From Glebionis coronaria (lineage: Eukaryota; Streptophyta; Magnoliopsida; Asterales; Asteraceae), in assembly GCA_025667525.1 (NCBI GenBank), contig CM046876.1, positions 482,814,557 to 482,878,556 on the forward strand: DNA of 64,000 bases, in the 5' to 3' direction. Positions 22,585 to 32,626 of the stretch are shown piece after piece. The first letter of the stretch is position 1; each line of letters starts with the position of its first letter. The notes under the pieces were generated by a model. The model saw only the letters and a list, made by a program, of their open reading frames with translations, searched no databases and was not told the origin of the DNA. The translations under genes were made by a program, and so were the position numbers.

Positions 22585-25080
22585 TTACAGACATAAGTGT
22601 TCGAGAAAATGTTTAAACAGATTACAAGTTACACGGGCATACCGGGCCTTCATTAAAAGCTTTCCACCATCTTGAACCGGAGTCTCTTGAGCTTTATCAT
22701 CAGGACCGCTCACTGAAGCTTTGGAAGCATTAGAAGTCTCGGCCACAGGAGGGTTCTCAGTTGCAGGAACGATAGGCTTCTCCGTCGGGGTAAGCTGCAT
22801 AATCTCGACCACTGGAAGATTATTCGCCGCCGCCACCTTGGCCACGAAGGGGTACTCGACCGAGAATAAGGCAGTGATGTCTTCCTTCCAAGTCCTGGCC
22901 ATTTCGACATTCAGATTGTCAGCAGCGGCAATAGCAGCAGTTATCTTTTCCGGGGTGCGATCGAACTCCACGGCTTTTAAGAACCCTGCATTATAAATAC
23001 CCCCAGCTCCAAGAGAAGGAGGCATGCGATACTCATAACTAGCAAGCAACCTGCGTACAAGTATAGGAAAACCATCCCTCAGCAGAACATGCTTGTCAAC
23101 CTCCGCCTGAGCAATAATAGAGGTCAAATGCTTGTTGTTGGCTTCGTGCTCTTTGATTCGGTCAAAATCCTTAATATGATCCTGAGCACTAATACCAAGA
23201 AGACGTTCCAGCTCCGTGATCCTCTTATCCTTGGTCTCAAGCAAACCTCGCGAGTCCTGAGCCTCCCTCTCTAGCTTCTCAATAGTACCAAGATACTCTT
23301 GTTCCCGAGCAAGACAACTGTTGTAATTATCCTCCAGCTTTTTGTGAGTGAGGGCCATCTGATCCAATACTGTCTTACTTGAAGAAAAGTGTCGTTGTAC
23401 ACCTTGCTGAGCTACAACCAAACGAGAGTGATCCCGACTATGGGCCTCATACCTCTTCAACAGCTCTAAAACTGTAAGAGTACTTCGAGCAAGGGTTTGA
23501 TAAGCATGGCTTAGGACATCATAGTTAGAAAGGGAGGTGAGCTCAACTTGTTCTGCCGGTGTAGCCAAATGAAACAATAGCTCCCGAGAAGAGTAATGAG
23601 AGTCAATGCGGACATCCTCTTCCAGACGCCATGGAGGCACAAACCTGCGTGAGGGATAACGGTCATGAAATACGGGACATTTCATACTCCCTAAAGGAAA
23701 GAAATGTAACAAAAAAAGGGATCAAAATATAAAAAAAGGAGAAGAAGAGGGAGTCACAAAAAAATGCAATAAAAGGTTAAGATAATCATACCTGTACCGT
23801 CGTCATGCACATCATCATACACAGGAGAAGACTGATCACTAAGATTGATATGAGTAGGAGACTTGGATTTAGCGCCACTTGTCTTGCTGGTATTATCTTC
23901 AGATCTAGAAGGGTGGGAATGATTTAGAGGGGGAGTCGAATGAACCGCTGTATCCTCCGTCCCCGAGGCCTCTTGAGTCTTGGCTCCTCCCTTCCGTTTA
24001 GCAACACGTCCAAAGGGTTCCCCACCAGCGGGTCTCTTCTTGGGTTTAATAACATTCTTACCCTCATGACGCAGACGGGCTGCAAGAACCTTAGGATCCG
24101 GAATAGTCACGGCCTCTTGCTGAGGAGTAAGGGCCGGAATAGCAGTCTTCACCGGCAAGTGTGGAGTAACCTTTGGTGGCGGGGTGGGCATCGTTTCATT
24201 CTCATCTCGGCCAATCTTAGCGTTATCAAAGGACGACAACTTGATAAATTCATCCATGGTAAGTTCTGCAAGAAAGAAAAAGACAACGGTTAGAGCGAGC
24301 GACAATAGCCCGCGGAAATAGCAAAAAACATTTGTATGCAAAAGTACCCTTTTTTTTATCAAGATCAACTACAATCCGACGGAACGGATGATTCTCATAA
24401 GGACACTATAAACCAGATAAAAACAACAAATGCTTGTGAGGAGGGCGAAGTAAAATGGGATTGTCAGCAAGCAACGTTGTGTGATCCGCATTAAAATGTG
24501 TAGGGAATTCATCATGAACATTCGTATCTCTGTTCCTCCAGGGCATGGCATGAGGAATCTCCCTTCGGTCCAGAAGAAACCACTTGTGTTTTCAAAATTT
24601 CAAGCTAGATGTCGTCTCGGTCAAACACTTACCATACCTAGGAGGCCACCTGCCCTCGAATGAAAACCAATGACCCTGCTTCCACAGTCTATAAAACACG
24701 CGAAATAGATTCACTGTACAAGGTATATTCAGACTTCGACAACGAATTTCAAACATGGTAGCACGGTTAACACTTATGGGAACCAACTGAGAGATGTGTA
24801 CACGAAAATACCGGATCACGGCTAAGAAGAAGCTTGAGAAGGGAATCCGAAGCCCCCCATGCTTCAAATAATCTTCATAAATCCCAATAAAACGCTCCGG
24901 AAGTTGATCCATAGTCAAGAGAGGATCATGTAGGCGAGGACGAAGCTCATCTGGAATAAGATATTTCCTAACGATCTTTTTAAGATCGTCATCAGATAAC
25001 TTGGAAACCCTAATGTGCATATCGCACTTAGGATCGCGAAAGGAGGGCCCAACCTCATCCTCGGAATCACTAACAGACAT
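22585..25080 (-). pseudogene. Antisense three-exon gene inside Tat-1: putative gypsy-type transposon domain plus coiled coil
   Basis: Start at 25078-25080 (MSVSDSEDEV). Exon 1 is 25080-24348, intron 24347-24266, exon 2 24265-23792, intron 23791-23691, exon 3 23690-22585. Introns are GT-AG with pyrimidine-rich acceptors; phases match at both junctions and the sum is exactly 771 codons. Exon 1 (with KHGGLRIPFSSF, YFRVHISQLVP and FYRLWKQGHWFSF) resembles the plant family called 'putative gypsy type transposon' (Pfam PF04195). Exon 2 is Pro/Lys-rich with KKRPAGG and AKRKGG, nuclear-signal-like. Exon 3 has a heptad-rich helix (LEDNYNSCLAREQ to ELERLLG) and a conserved-looking C-terminal part. Two in-frame stops, TGA at 24592-24594 and TAG at 24406-24408, fall where Trp would fit. 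Function unknown. Exon limits are my inference; the domain match is from memory. Confidence 0.8.
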
Positions 25081-25495
25081 AACAAAATATATTAACATAA
25101 AATCGAAGAGGGAAGAAACGAGGGCACACCTGGCGAGAAAGTAATTCTTGAAGCAAAAAGCAACAATGGAGGAAAAAGAAAGAAAAAGAGAGTGAAACAA
25201 GAATGAAAAAAGGAAGGTATTTATACAGGATGGAGAGACACTGAAGGGACGTGCACGTTTTCCCATGTTCAATCCACGTCGTTGAAATTGGAAGTAGAAA
25301 CGTGGAGCCAGATCACAACCAATGAAACAAAACCCAATGTTTCGAGTGGGTGACATCGCAGGGACCAAAAGACAAAAACAATTAATGGGAAGTCAATAAG
25401 ACGACTCACATTAATTAGGCCCGTTACTGTTCGGATCCACACATTTAAAGTATCACACCACTAGCTGATCCTAACGCTATGATACTGGGGGGACA
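25081..25495 (-). promoter_or_regulatory. Leader and promoter region of the antisense gene
   Basis: A palindromic TATA box, GTATAAATAC on either strand, lies at 25217-25226, about 137 bp upstream of the ATG at 25080; it is suitably placed for the minus-strand gene. The 5' leader would be about 110 bases. Further right (25227-25495) is the segment up to the Tat polypurine tract and LTR. The promoter is inferred from position only. Confidence 0.55.
25484..25493 (+). other. Polypurine tract of Tat-1
   Basis: ACTGGGGGGA lies two bases before the LTR start at 25496, the expected place for the plus-strand primer of a + oriented element. Confidence 0.8.
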
Positions 25496-26072
25496 TGTTC
25501 GCGTATGTCTCCGGCCAATGTCTCCGGACACGTGCACTACCCCGGACTATAGCCGAGACCCCAACAATTAATGAAGTCGGTATGTGAACAGTAGAACATT
25601 TAATGCCTAAGCCTAGGACTTGGTGAAAGGCAAAAGTAGCCTATCGTATTATCCAGTTTGCCTTCTTCAATCCAACGGAATAAACAAGCACCGTCGCCCT
25701 GGAAACGAATCCCTCGATTCATGGTGAAAATCTTACCTTGGGCTCAGAACCTAGTCTATTGATGTGACTAGACATCCAGATATACTTGGTGGAGTAGTAT
25801 AAATACTCCACACATTTAATACACACACAACTGACTCTTTACCATTATTACTCTTTGCATTTACACTTAATCTCCGGTATTCCACATCGGACACCACTTC
25901 CGTGATAGTTACTTACTCTCACGCCGGAGCTTGGTCTCAGGGTCAAACCTGGGGCAAGGCTAACGTGTGTTGACTTGTGTTCGTAGGTTCTATACCAAGA
26001 TACAAGAACACCATCATTGTGACTGAAGGGAATTTGCTAGCATTTGCCTAGCCGGAGAATTTTGCTTCAACA
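25496..26072 (+). repeat. Tat-1 3' LTR (577 bp)
   Basis: It begins TGTTCGCG just after the polypurine tract and ends TTCAACA at 26072. A TATA box, TATAAATA, is at 25798-25805. The first part repeats TGTCTCCGG twice. The part near 25908-25965 (CTTACTCTCACGCCGGAG...) resembles 26544-26600 of the next LTR, so the two families are related. GTAAT at 26073-26077 is the candidate target duplication; its partner lies outside the window. Confidence 0.8.
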
Positions 26073-26724
26073 GTAATTAAGTAAAAATATCAAGAGACTA
26101 GGTAGATTATATACAATACAACGAACAAAAGAGCGTTGAATAACGTTGATGACGTATAGTCCCTAGTCGGGCTGGATAGTCTGACTCACGGGTACTACCC
26201 GCATCCACCAGGAATGGATACTTGGGCGATGTGCGCACGCAGCCCAGAAGGCCCGGTAAGCCGCTGTCGCACAAGAGGCTGATTACTTTGCCAAGTCCTC
26301 GTCGCAGTGCGACAGGATCAGACAGAATATAACTTATATTATAGTTATATTCGCCTAAGGAAAAGGGATATACACTTTCCTTAGTTTGATAATGAAGAAT
26401 CAAACTATTTTGAGTCATTATCTCTTCCTTAGGCCGCAAGAATAGGGAGCCCAGCCTGGACTCTCTTGAGTATAAAAGGAACCCATTCGGTTCCACAAAG
26501 GTACGATACACACAATACCCTAAACACTAATATACTCAAATCGATTACTTACTCTCACGCCGGAGTCTAATCGTGGGTCACAAACCCACGGTAAGCCTAA
26601 CGGTGTCTGCTTAGTGCGTAGGGTCCTAAAACAAGTTTCACTTGGTGCAAGAGCCGGAGTCCACAAGACCCCGAATCAAGCCTAATTTGGGTCAATCTCG
26701 GTCCATCCAAATTTTGTATCAACA
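26073..26724 (+). repeat. Tat-2 5' LTR, right part (left edge not found)
   Basis: It ends TATCAACA, directly before a TGGCGCC primer site. A TATA box, TATAAAAG, is at 26471-26478, with related downstream sequence to the Tat-1 LTR. No TG start is evident between 26073 and the TATA box, so I infer that Tat-1 inserted into this LTR and that its left portion lies beyond the left window edge. Confidence 0.65.
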
Positions 26725-29700
26725 AGTTGGCGCCATCCATTTTCACGAACAAGTGTATTCAGCTGCAAAAACATATCAAAAATATGGTAAAAGAAGGCAA
26801 GTTGAAACACCTCGTTAAGGAAACCGTGAAAAACGAAGGACAAAAAATCGCTAGCACAACTATTTACATGGTGGAATCATGTCAGCGAAGGACAAAGCAA
26901 AAGGTGAGCCAAAAATTCTCAAAAGGAAAAGACATCTCCTTCCCATCGCTCAGCACTTGAGGAATATTGCAGAAGGTCCGCTAGTCATAGAAGTAAGCGT
27001 TGGTGAGCATAGCATACATCGGATGTATGTGGATGGAGGTTCATCAGCGGAAATAATGTATGAACACTGCTTTCTAAAGCTTAGCGCAGAAATAAAGAGC
27101 CAGATGGTGCCTGCGACTTCCCCGCTCATCGGATTCAACGGAGAAGCGGTATGGCCCTTGGGCCAATTAAAGCTAGTAGTAAAAGTAGGAAATGATGAGC
27201 ACTCGACGAAAGTCTCGATGAATTTTTTGATCATACGGCCGCCGTCGCAATATAACGGGATCATAGGGCGACCAGCTATACTAGCAATGTGACCGGTACC
27301 TTCCACGGCTCATGGCATGTTGAAATTCCCAGTGGATGGAGGGATCGTAACGATCTTCAACACGACAATAACACCCCCGGAGTGCAACGCGATCACAGAA
27401 CCTCCTAGGATCACGATGGAACCGAAGGTGAACTCACCACCAAACCTAAAGATAGCAGTGCATCCGCAGTATCTGGACCAGGAGATAACGATCGGAGGGA
27501 CATTGTCTGACAAAGGAAAGACAGACGTGTGTTGCCTTTTGAAGGATAACCTAGACGTCTTCGCATGGGAACCAAAATATATGACAGGGGTACCAAGGTC
27601 GATAGCCGAACACAAGCTTCAAATCCGCGAAGGATACCCTCCGGTTAGGCAAAATAAAAGAGGACAGGCCCCAGAACGCAACAAATTAATATTGGACGAG
27701 GTAAAAAAGCTGGTAGATGCAGGAATCATGAGGGAAGTTTACTATCACGACTGGCTTGCTAACCCGGTAATGTTAAATAAACATGATGGCAGCTGGCGCA
27801 TGTGCGTTGATTTTATAGACCTCAATAAAGCTTGCCCTCAAGATTGCTATCCACTCCCAGAAATAGATTGGAAGGTGGAACCGTTGTGCAGGTACCCCTT
27901 TAAATGCTTCCTAGACGCATACAAGGGATACCATCAGATACAAATGGCAGAAGAAGATGAGGAAAAGACAACATTCCATACCAGCCAGGGCGTGTACTGT
28001 TACACAAAAATGTCGTTTGGACTAAAGAATGCAGGGGCCACGTATCAACGACTGGTTGCTAAGGCATTTGAAGGCCAAATAGGGCGAATTTTGGAGGTAT
28101 ATGTCGATGATTTGGTAATAAAAAGTCACACGGAGAGCGAGCTTATTCGGGACATAGAGGAAACATTCTCTACACTCAGAAGGATAAACATGAAGTTAAA
28201 TCCAAAGAAGTGCACTTTTGGGGCGACAGAAGGCATGTTCCTAGGATACATGATTGACCCCAATGGAATCAACCCCTGTCCGGAAAAAACAGACGCGGTC
28301 ATTCAACTCTAGAGCCCAAAAACGAAAAAGGAAGTGCAGTCGCTAAATGGGAAGCTTGCAGGACTGAACAGGTTCCTGTCCAAATCAGCAGAAAAGTCGC
28401 TCCCCTTATTTAAAATGCTTAAAAAGTGCATCAAGAAAGGGGACTTCAATTGGACGAAGGAAGCAGAAAAGGCCTTCGAGGAATTAAAAGCGCATTTAGC
28501 TTCGCACCCTATGTTAGTCGCGCTACGACCTAAAGAAGAGCTGATGATATATTTGTCCACAACGCATGGAGCGATCAACGCGATGCTGATGACGGACAGA
28601 GAAAATGTGCAAACACCATTGTACTTCATAAGTAGAGCGTTACATAGCTCGGAGCTAAATTATACCCCAATAGAAAAATTGGTGCTCGCGCTAGTGTTTG
28701 TAGCGAAGAGGTTGCGCAGATATTTCCAAGCGCACCCAATAGTGGTGATAACGGATCAACCCATAAAGCAGGTGATCTCAAAACCAGAGGTCGCAGGCAG
28801 ATTCCAAAAGTAGAGTGTTCTACTAGGGAAACACAACATTACCTACAGACCGCGCAATGCCGTGAAAGGACAAATTCTGGCAGACTTTATCATTGAAAAA
28901 CCGGAGGAAGGAGTTAAGGGGCTAGATCAAATGGAAGAGGACTAAGCCCCGTGGATTTTGTTCACAAATGGGTCGTCTTGCACTGATGGATCAGTTGCGG
29001 GGCTCATACTCACCAATCCCGAAGGAATGGAATTCACATACGCGTTATGTTTTGAGTTCACAACCACAAACAATGAGGCAGAGTATGAGGCGCTGATCGC
29101 AGGGCTAAGAATTGCAACGAGAATGGGTGTGTGCAATTTGGAAGCGAACGTAGATTCTAGACTGGTGGCAAACCATATACTTGGCGATTATGAAGCAAAA
29201 GAAGATAATATGGTGCAGTTACAAAAAGCCAAAGCACTGATTGAGGGGTTCAATAGGTTCCAGATATGCCAAGTACCCAGGGGTGAAAACAAGAAAGCAG
29301 ACGCACTTAGCAAGATAGCGTCCACCAGTTTTGCGCACTTGTCAAAACAGGTCCTAGTGGAGATCCTCAAGGATAAATCAATAAAAGAGCAAGAGGTAAC
29401 CGCGATAGTAGAGGAAGAAGGTCCTACATGGATAACACCAATTCTGGACTATCTAGCCAATGATTCCCTCCCGGATGACGAAGTCGAGGCACGACGAATA
29501 CGGAGACGATCAAGGTAATTTGAAATCAGAAACGGAATTCTCTACAAACGATCATTTCTTCAGCCATGGCTAAGATGCGTAGGGCCACGCCAAGCAAAGT
29601 ACCTCGTAAGAGAAATCCACGAGGGGTCGCGGCATTCACGCGGGGCCAAGGTCCGTAGTAGCAACAGCGTTGCACAGTGGATATTACTGGCCAACTATGC

Positions 29701-29938
29701 ACACAGACGCACGCACGCTCATCAACAAATGCAACGATTGCTAGGTGCACAGGCCGATACCGCGGCAGCTCCAGGAGGAAATGACGCCTATCACTTCCCC
29801 ATGGCCATTTTTTAAGTGGGGAATAGATATAGCGGGACCTTTTCCCGTCGCTGCAGGTGGTATTAAGTTCCTCATAGTCGCGATGGATTACTTCACGAGG
29901 TGGATTGAGGCGAAGGCAGTTGCAACTATCACGGGGAA
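26725..29938 (+). pseudogene. pol: Tat-2 gag-pol remnant: gag mostly deleted, PR-RT-RH-aRH, truncated integrase
   Basis: Only the gag tail after the knuckle survives (KCIQLQKHIKNMVKEGKLKHLVKE), starting about 20 bases after the primer site. Protease (26879-27292) has YVDGGSSAEIMYEHCF and IIGRP. RT (27317-28312) has CVDFIDLN, FLDAYKGYHQ and YVDDLVIKS. RNase H is 28334-28813 and the second RNase H starts near 28952 with FTNGSS, where the usual catalytic Asp is Asn. Integrase keeps the zinc-binding end in a shifted frame and the first catalytic block (DYFTRWIEAKAVATITG), then stops abruptly at 29938 where an Athila LTR begins. Stops: 27290, 28310, 28811 (family Trp) and 28943, plus frameshifts between gag and PR and before integrase. 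Confidence 0.9.
26728..26735 (+). other. Primer binding site of Tat-2 (partial)
   Basis: TGGCGCCA follows the LTR end by three bases. Beyond it the expected primer sequence is replaced by the gag tail, so a deletion has cut into or just past the primer site. Confidence 0.7.
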
Positions 29939-31775
29939 TGATACAAGGCTTTTGCCCGGTAAGAAAATATCGTTGTTCCAAGTCTAATCGAATTGATAAC
30001 TGGTTAACTATGCGACTCAGCTGTCTTTTGGTGGAAACAATAGTTGTGGTCGTTTTAGTAAAATTAAAAGTGCGAGACTTTAAAGTAAATCTAAATCTTT
30101 TAAAATAAATGGCGAGAATTTAAAACGTGACAAGAATTTAAAAGGCACTAAACGTAAATAACGCAAACTTAAAATTATCTAAGGCAAACTTAAACGCAAC
30201 TAAAACTTAAACTAAGGCAAGGCTTAAAATAAATCTAAGGCAAGTAAACTTAAAGTGCGACTAAGTAAAAAGGCGGGAAAAGTAAAGCTTAAAAATTAAA
30301 ACTTAAAAACTGAAACTAAAAAGAACCTGAAAACAGCTCATTCGGAATAAAAACTTGATCCGGAATAAATTCTTTATTCGGAATATGTCACTTATCCGGA
30401 ATAAATCCTTCACTCGGAATATAAGCCTTGATCCGGAATGTTCACTTGGTTCGGAATATGAAGCTTGGTTCGGAATGTTTTGCTGATCCGGAACAATGTC
30501 TTGATTCAGAATATATTCCGAATGAACCACCTTGATCCGGAATGTTGTCTTGATTCGGAATGTTCCGAATAAACTCCTTCACTCGGAATGTTCCGAATGA
30601 ACTCGCTGATCCGGAATACTTTCCCTTGACTCGGAATATTCTGCTGATCCGGAACAATTCCTCAAAACCTTCGTTCGGAATGTTCCGAATGAACCTATTC
30701 CGAATGAACCTATTCCGAATGAACTTCCACCGATTCGGAACTTCTACTGATTCGAAACTTTCACTGATTCGGAACTTCCTAAACAAAACTTTGGTTCGGA
30801 ACAATCACAACACAATTCCTTCACTCGAAATAAACAACAAACGCCCTTCGTTCGGAATGTCCTGCTTGATTCGGGACAGCCTGGGAAATGAACAGAAGCG
30901 AAGAACACGGGACAAAGAAAACACGAATCTAATCCAAAACTAATCAAATTCAACCAAAAGATTAAACGAGATTAATAACAAATAATCAACTAATGATAAT
31001 CTATCAATCCAAATCAATCAAACTAACAATACTAACCACAATAATCAAAACCCACTTAATCAATTTAATAAAACTCAAAAACATGAACATGAACAATAAA
31101 CATAAAGATTAAGATCAAACAAGAAAGGCAGATAGAAGATCAAACAATAAAAGTAAAGATTGACAATAATTAAAAGGAAACTTACTTGAAATTAAATGTA
31201 TTTAAGGTGCAAGACAATTAATTAAATGACATGTAATTAAAGAACAAGTAATTAAAGGGTGGAAGACTAATTGTCACACTTAGCCAACAACATGAAAATG
31301 AAATCCTAATCATCTATTTATAGGAGGATTAGGGAGGTGCTTAGGAAGCTTCCTCCCCTCTTTCTTCTTTCTTTATTGCATCATTAAGTCCTTAATCTTC
31401 TTAGTTCTTCGACTTTAATGACTTTGTCTCGGGATTTCTTTAAACTCGTCTTGTAATTCTTCAATAAATTAGACTTGAGTTCTTCGGCTTTTAGTAAACT
31501 TCCGTGTTTTGACTTTTTCTTCGATAAATCTTCAGAATTGGTCTTGGACTTCCGTTCTTTTTGCACTCTTGATTTCTTGACTTCGTCTTTTGTCTTTTTC
31601 TTCGATAAAAGCCCGTGAATGCCCGTGTTTTCTCCCCTTTTCACATTTTCGTCCTAAATCACAACAAAAACACAAACCACGCATAATTCCGACATTTACG
31701 ACATAAAATACACGTTTTGGCTTGGTTATTATTGTAGTTAAGTGGTAAAAAGGATGGGTGTTTACACACCTATCA
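29939..31775 (-). repeat. Older Athila-like 3' LTR (1837 bp)
   Basis: Ends are the perfect inverted pair TGATA...TATCA. On the right side, in element sense, a purine tract (AAGTGTAGGGGATT) abuts the LTR, so the element is on the minus strand and this is its 3' LTR. On the left it interrupts the Tat-2 integrase after GGGAA (29934-29938), the candidate target duplication. A minus-strand TATA box, CCTATAAATA, is at 31316-31325. It contains the CGGAA-rich array at 30341-30875. Small Lys-rich frames inside are low-complexity artefacts. Confidence 0.85.
30341..30875. repeat. TTCGGAAT / TCCGGAAT array in the older Athila LTR
   Basis: About 20 copies of CGGAA on the + strand and 6 on the minus strand (as ATTCCGAA), spaced mostly about 20 bases apart. 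Common neighbours are CTTGAT, CTGAT and CTTCACT. The 15-bp unit GAACCTATTCCGAAT is present twice here and once in the second copy at 56121-56640, showing slippage after the duplication. Confidence 0.9.
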
Positions 31776-32626
31776 AATCCCCTACACTTGACCATTGCAA
31801 TGTCCTCATGCAATGCATTAATTACAAAGCACGATTTACATTTTCCATTATAATCAATCCATATCGGCCTTTATTAAAGAGATAGAAAATTATAAACATT
31901 CAAAGGAAGAAAGTAAAGAAATCAAAAACATACCTTAGGGTTTTGAAAATGTCATGAATGATCATCATCCTTAAGTTTTCACTTTCTCCAAACCAAGCTT
32001 AAAAACGAGATCATTGTTATTATGAGTTAGCAAACTAACACGAACTCATGTGGGCCAATTATTTACTTAGACTCCCTTATTCCTAGGTGTATCTCTTATA
32101 TTTTATTGTTGTCTTGAATGATCACGAGGATACATTGTTTGACTTATTTTGATAGTTATTTAGGCTGAAAATAAAGTGGGACGATTTAATCAATAGTTAG
32201 CTAAAGAACAAAATCTTTTAAAACTACTTCTCGGGACCTCAAAAAGTTCATATCTTGGCATAACTCGCTTCGCGATTTGAGACCTTTCTCGGACCGATAT
32301 TTGGCAGCGACTTCATACTTCGAATCTTGAGAGACGTTCATAACATAATGGCCTTCTCTTCATAATAGGAATTTCTTCACTTGAAGTTTTGAGAGATTCT
32401 TCATATTTGGACCACGACTTCTTCATTTTTCTCCAATCTTTATTTGGGATTTTGATATACAATGATCCGCCTCCTTTTAGGACTTGGATCTATTTATCCT
32501 CATACCTTGTTAGGGCCTTTTTGGATAGACTTCTCCATGATCTTTACGAGAGTATTTGATTTTCGTCGTGTGTCTCGATCCTTCATATTGATCTTTGATA
32601 AATGATTCTTCACATCACTTTTGGAT
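31776..32626 (-). other. Older Athila-like internal sequence next to its 3' LTR
   Basis: Begins with the polypurine tract (31776-31789) and a hairpin-capable segment (31793-31815). The rest is diverged but recognisably related to 36391-37280 of the younger Athila, for example the shared run around TTCATATCTTGGCATAACTC. No gene. It ends with TGGAT (32622-32626), the target site of the younger Athila. Confidence 0.8.

Larger units (their letters stand above)
15448..26072 (+). mobile_element. Tat/Retand-type Ty3/gypsy element (Tat-1), 5' part displaced by the Tekay array
   Basis: Gag, protease, RT, RNase H, a second (archaeal-type) RNase H and integrase run in + order to 21847. They are followed by a tandemly repeated 3' untranslated region, a gene on the opposite strand, a polypurine tract and a 577-bp 3' LTR. 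The dual RNase H, the repeat-rich 3' UTR and an extra antisense gene are known hallmarks of the Tat lineage. The element begins in mid gag exactly where the Tekay LTR ends, so its 5' LTR and gag start lie beyond the left edge of the window. Confidence 0.85.

Noticed and set aside
23940..24293. 117-residue + strand frame
   Set aside because: It lies opposite exon 2 of the antisense gene and has no recognisable features.
30303..30953. Overlapping frames on both strands with Arg/Asn/Phe-rich repeats
   Set aside because: They are produced by the CGGAA-rich DNA array; composition is dictated by the 8-base word.
31384..31813. Lys-rich minus-strand frames resembling charged nuclear proteins
   Set aside because: Low-complexity LTR sequence (TTCTTCG-type repeats); no start context or domain, and the frame is broken in the second copy.
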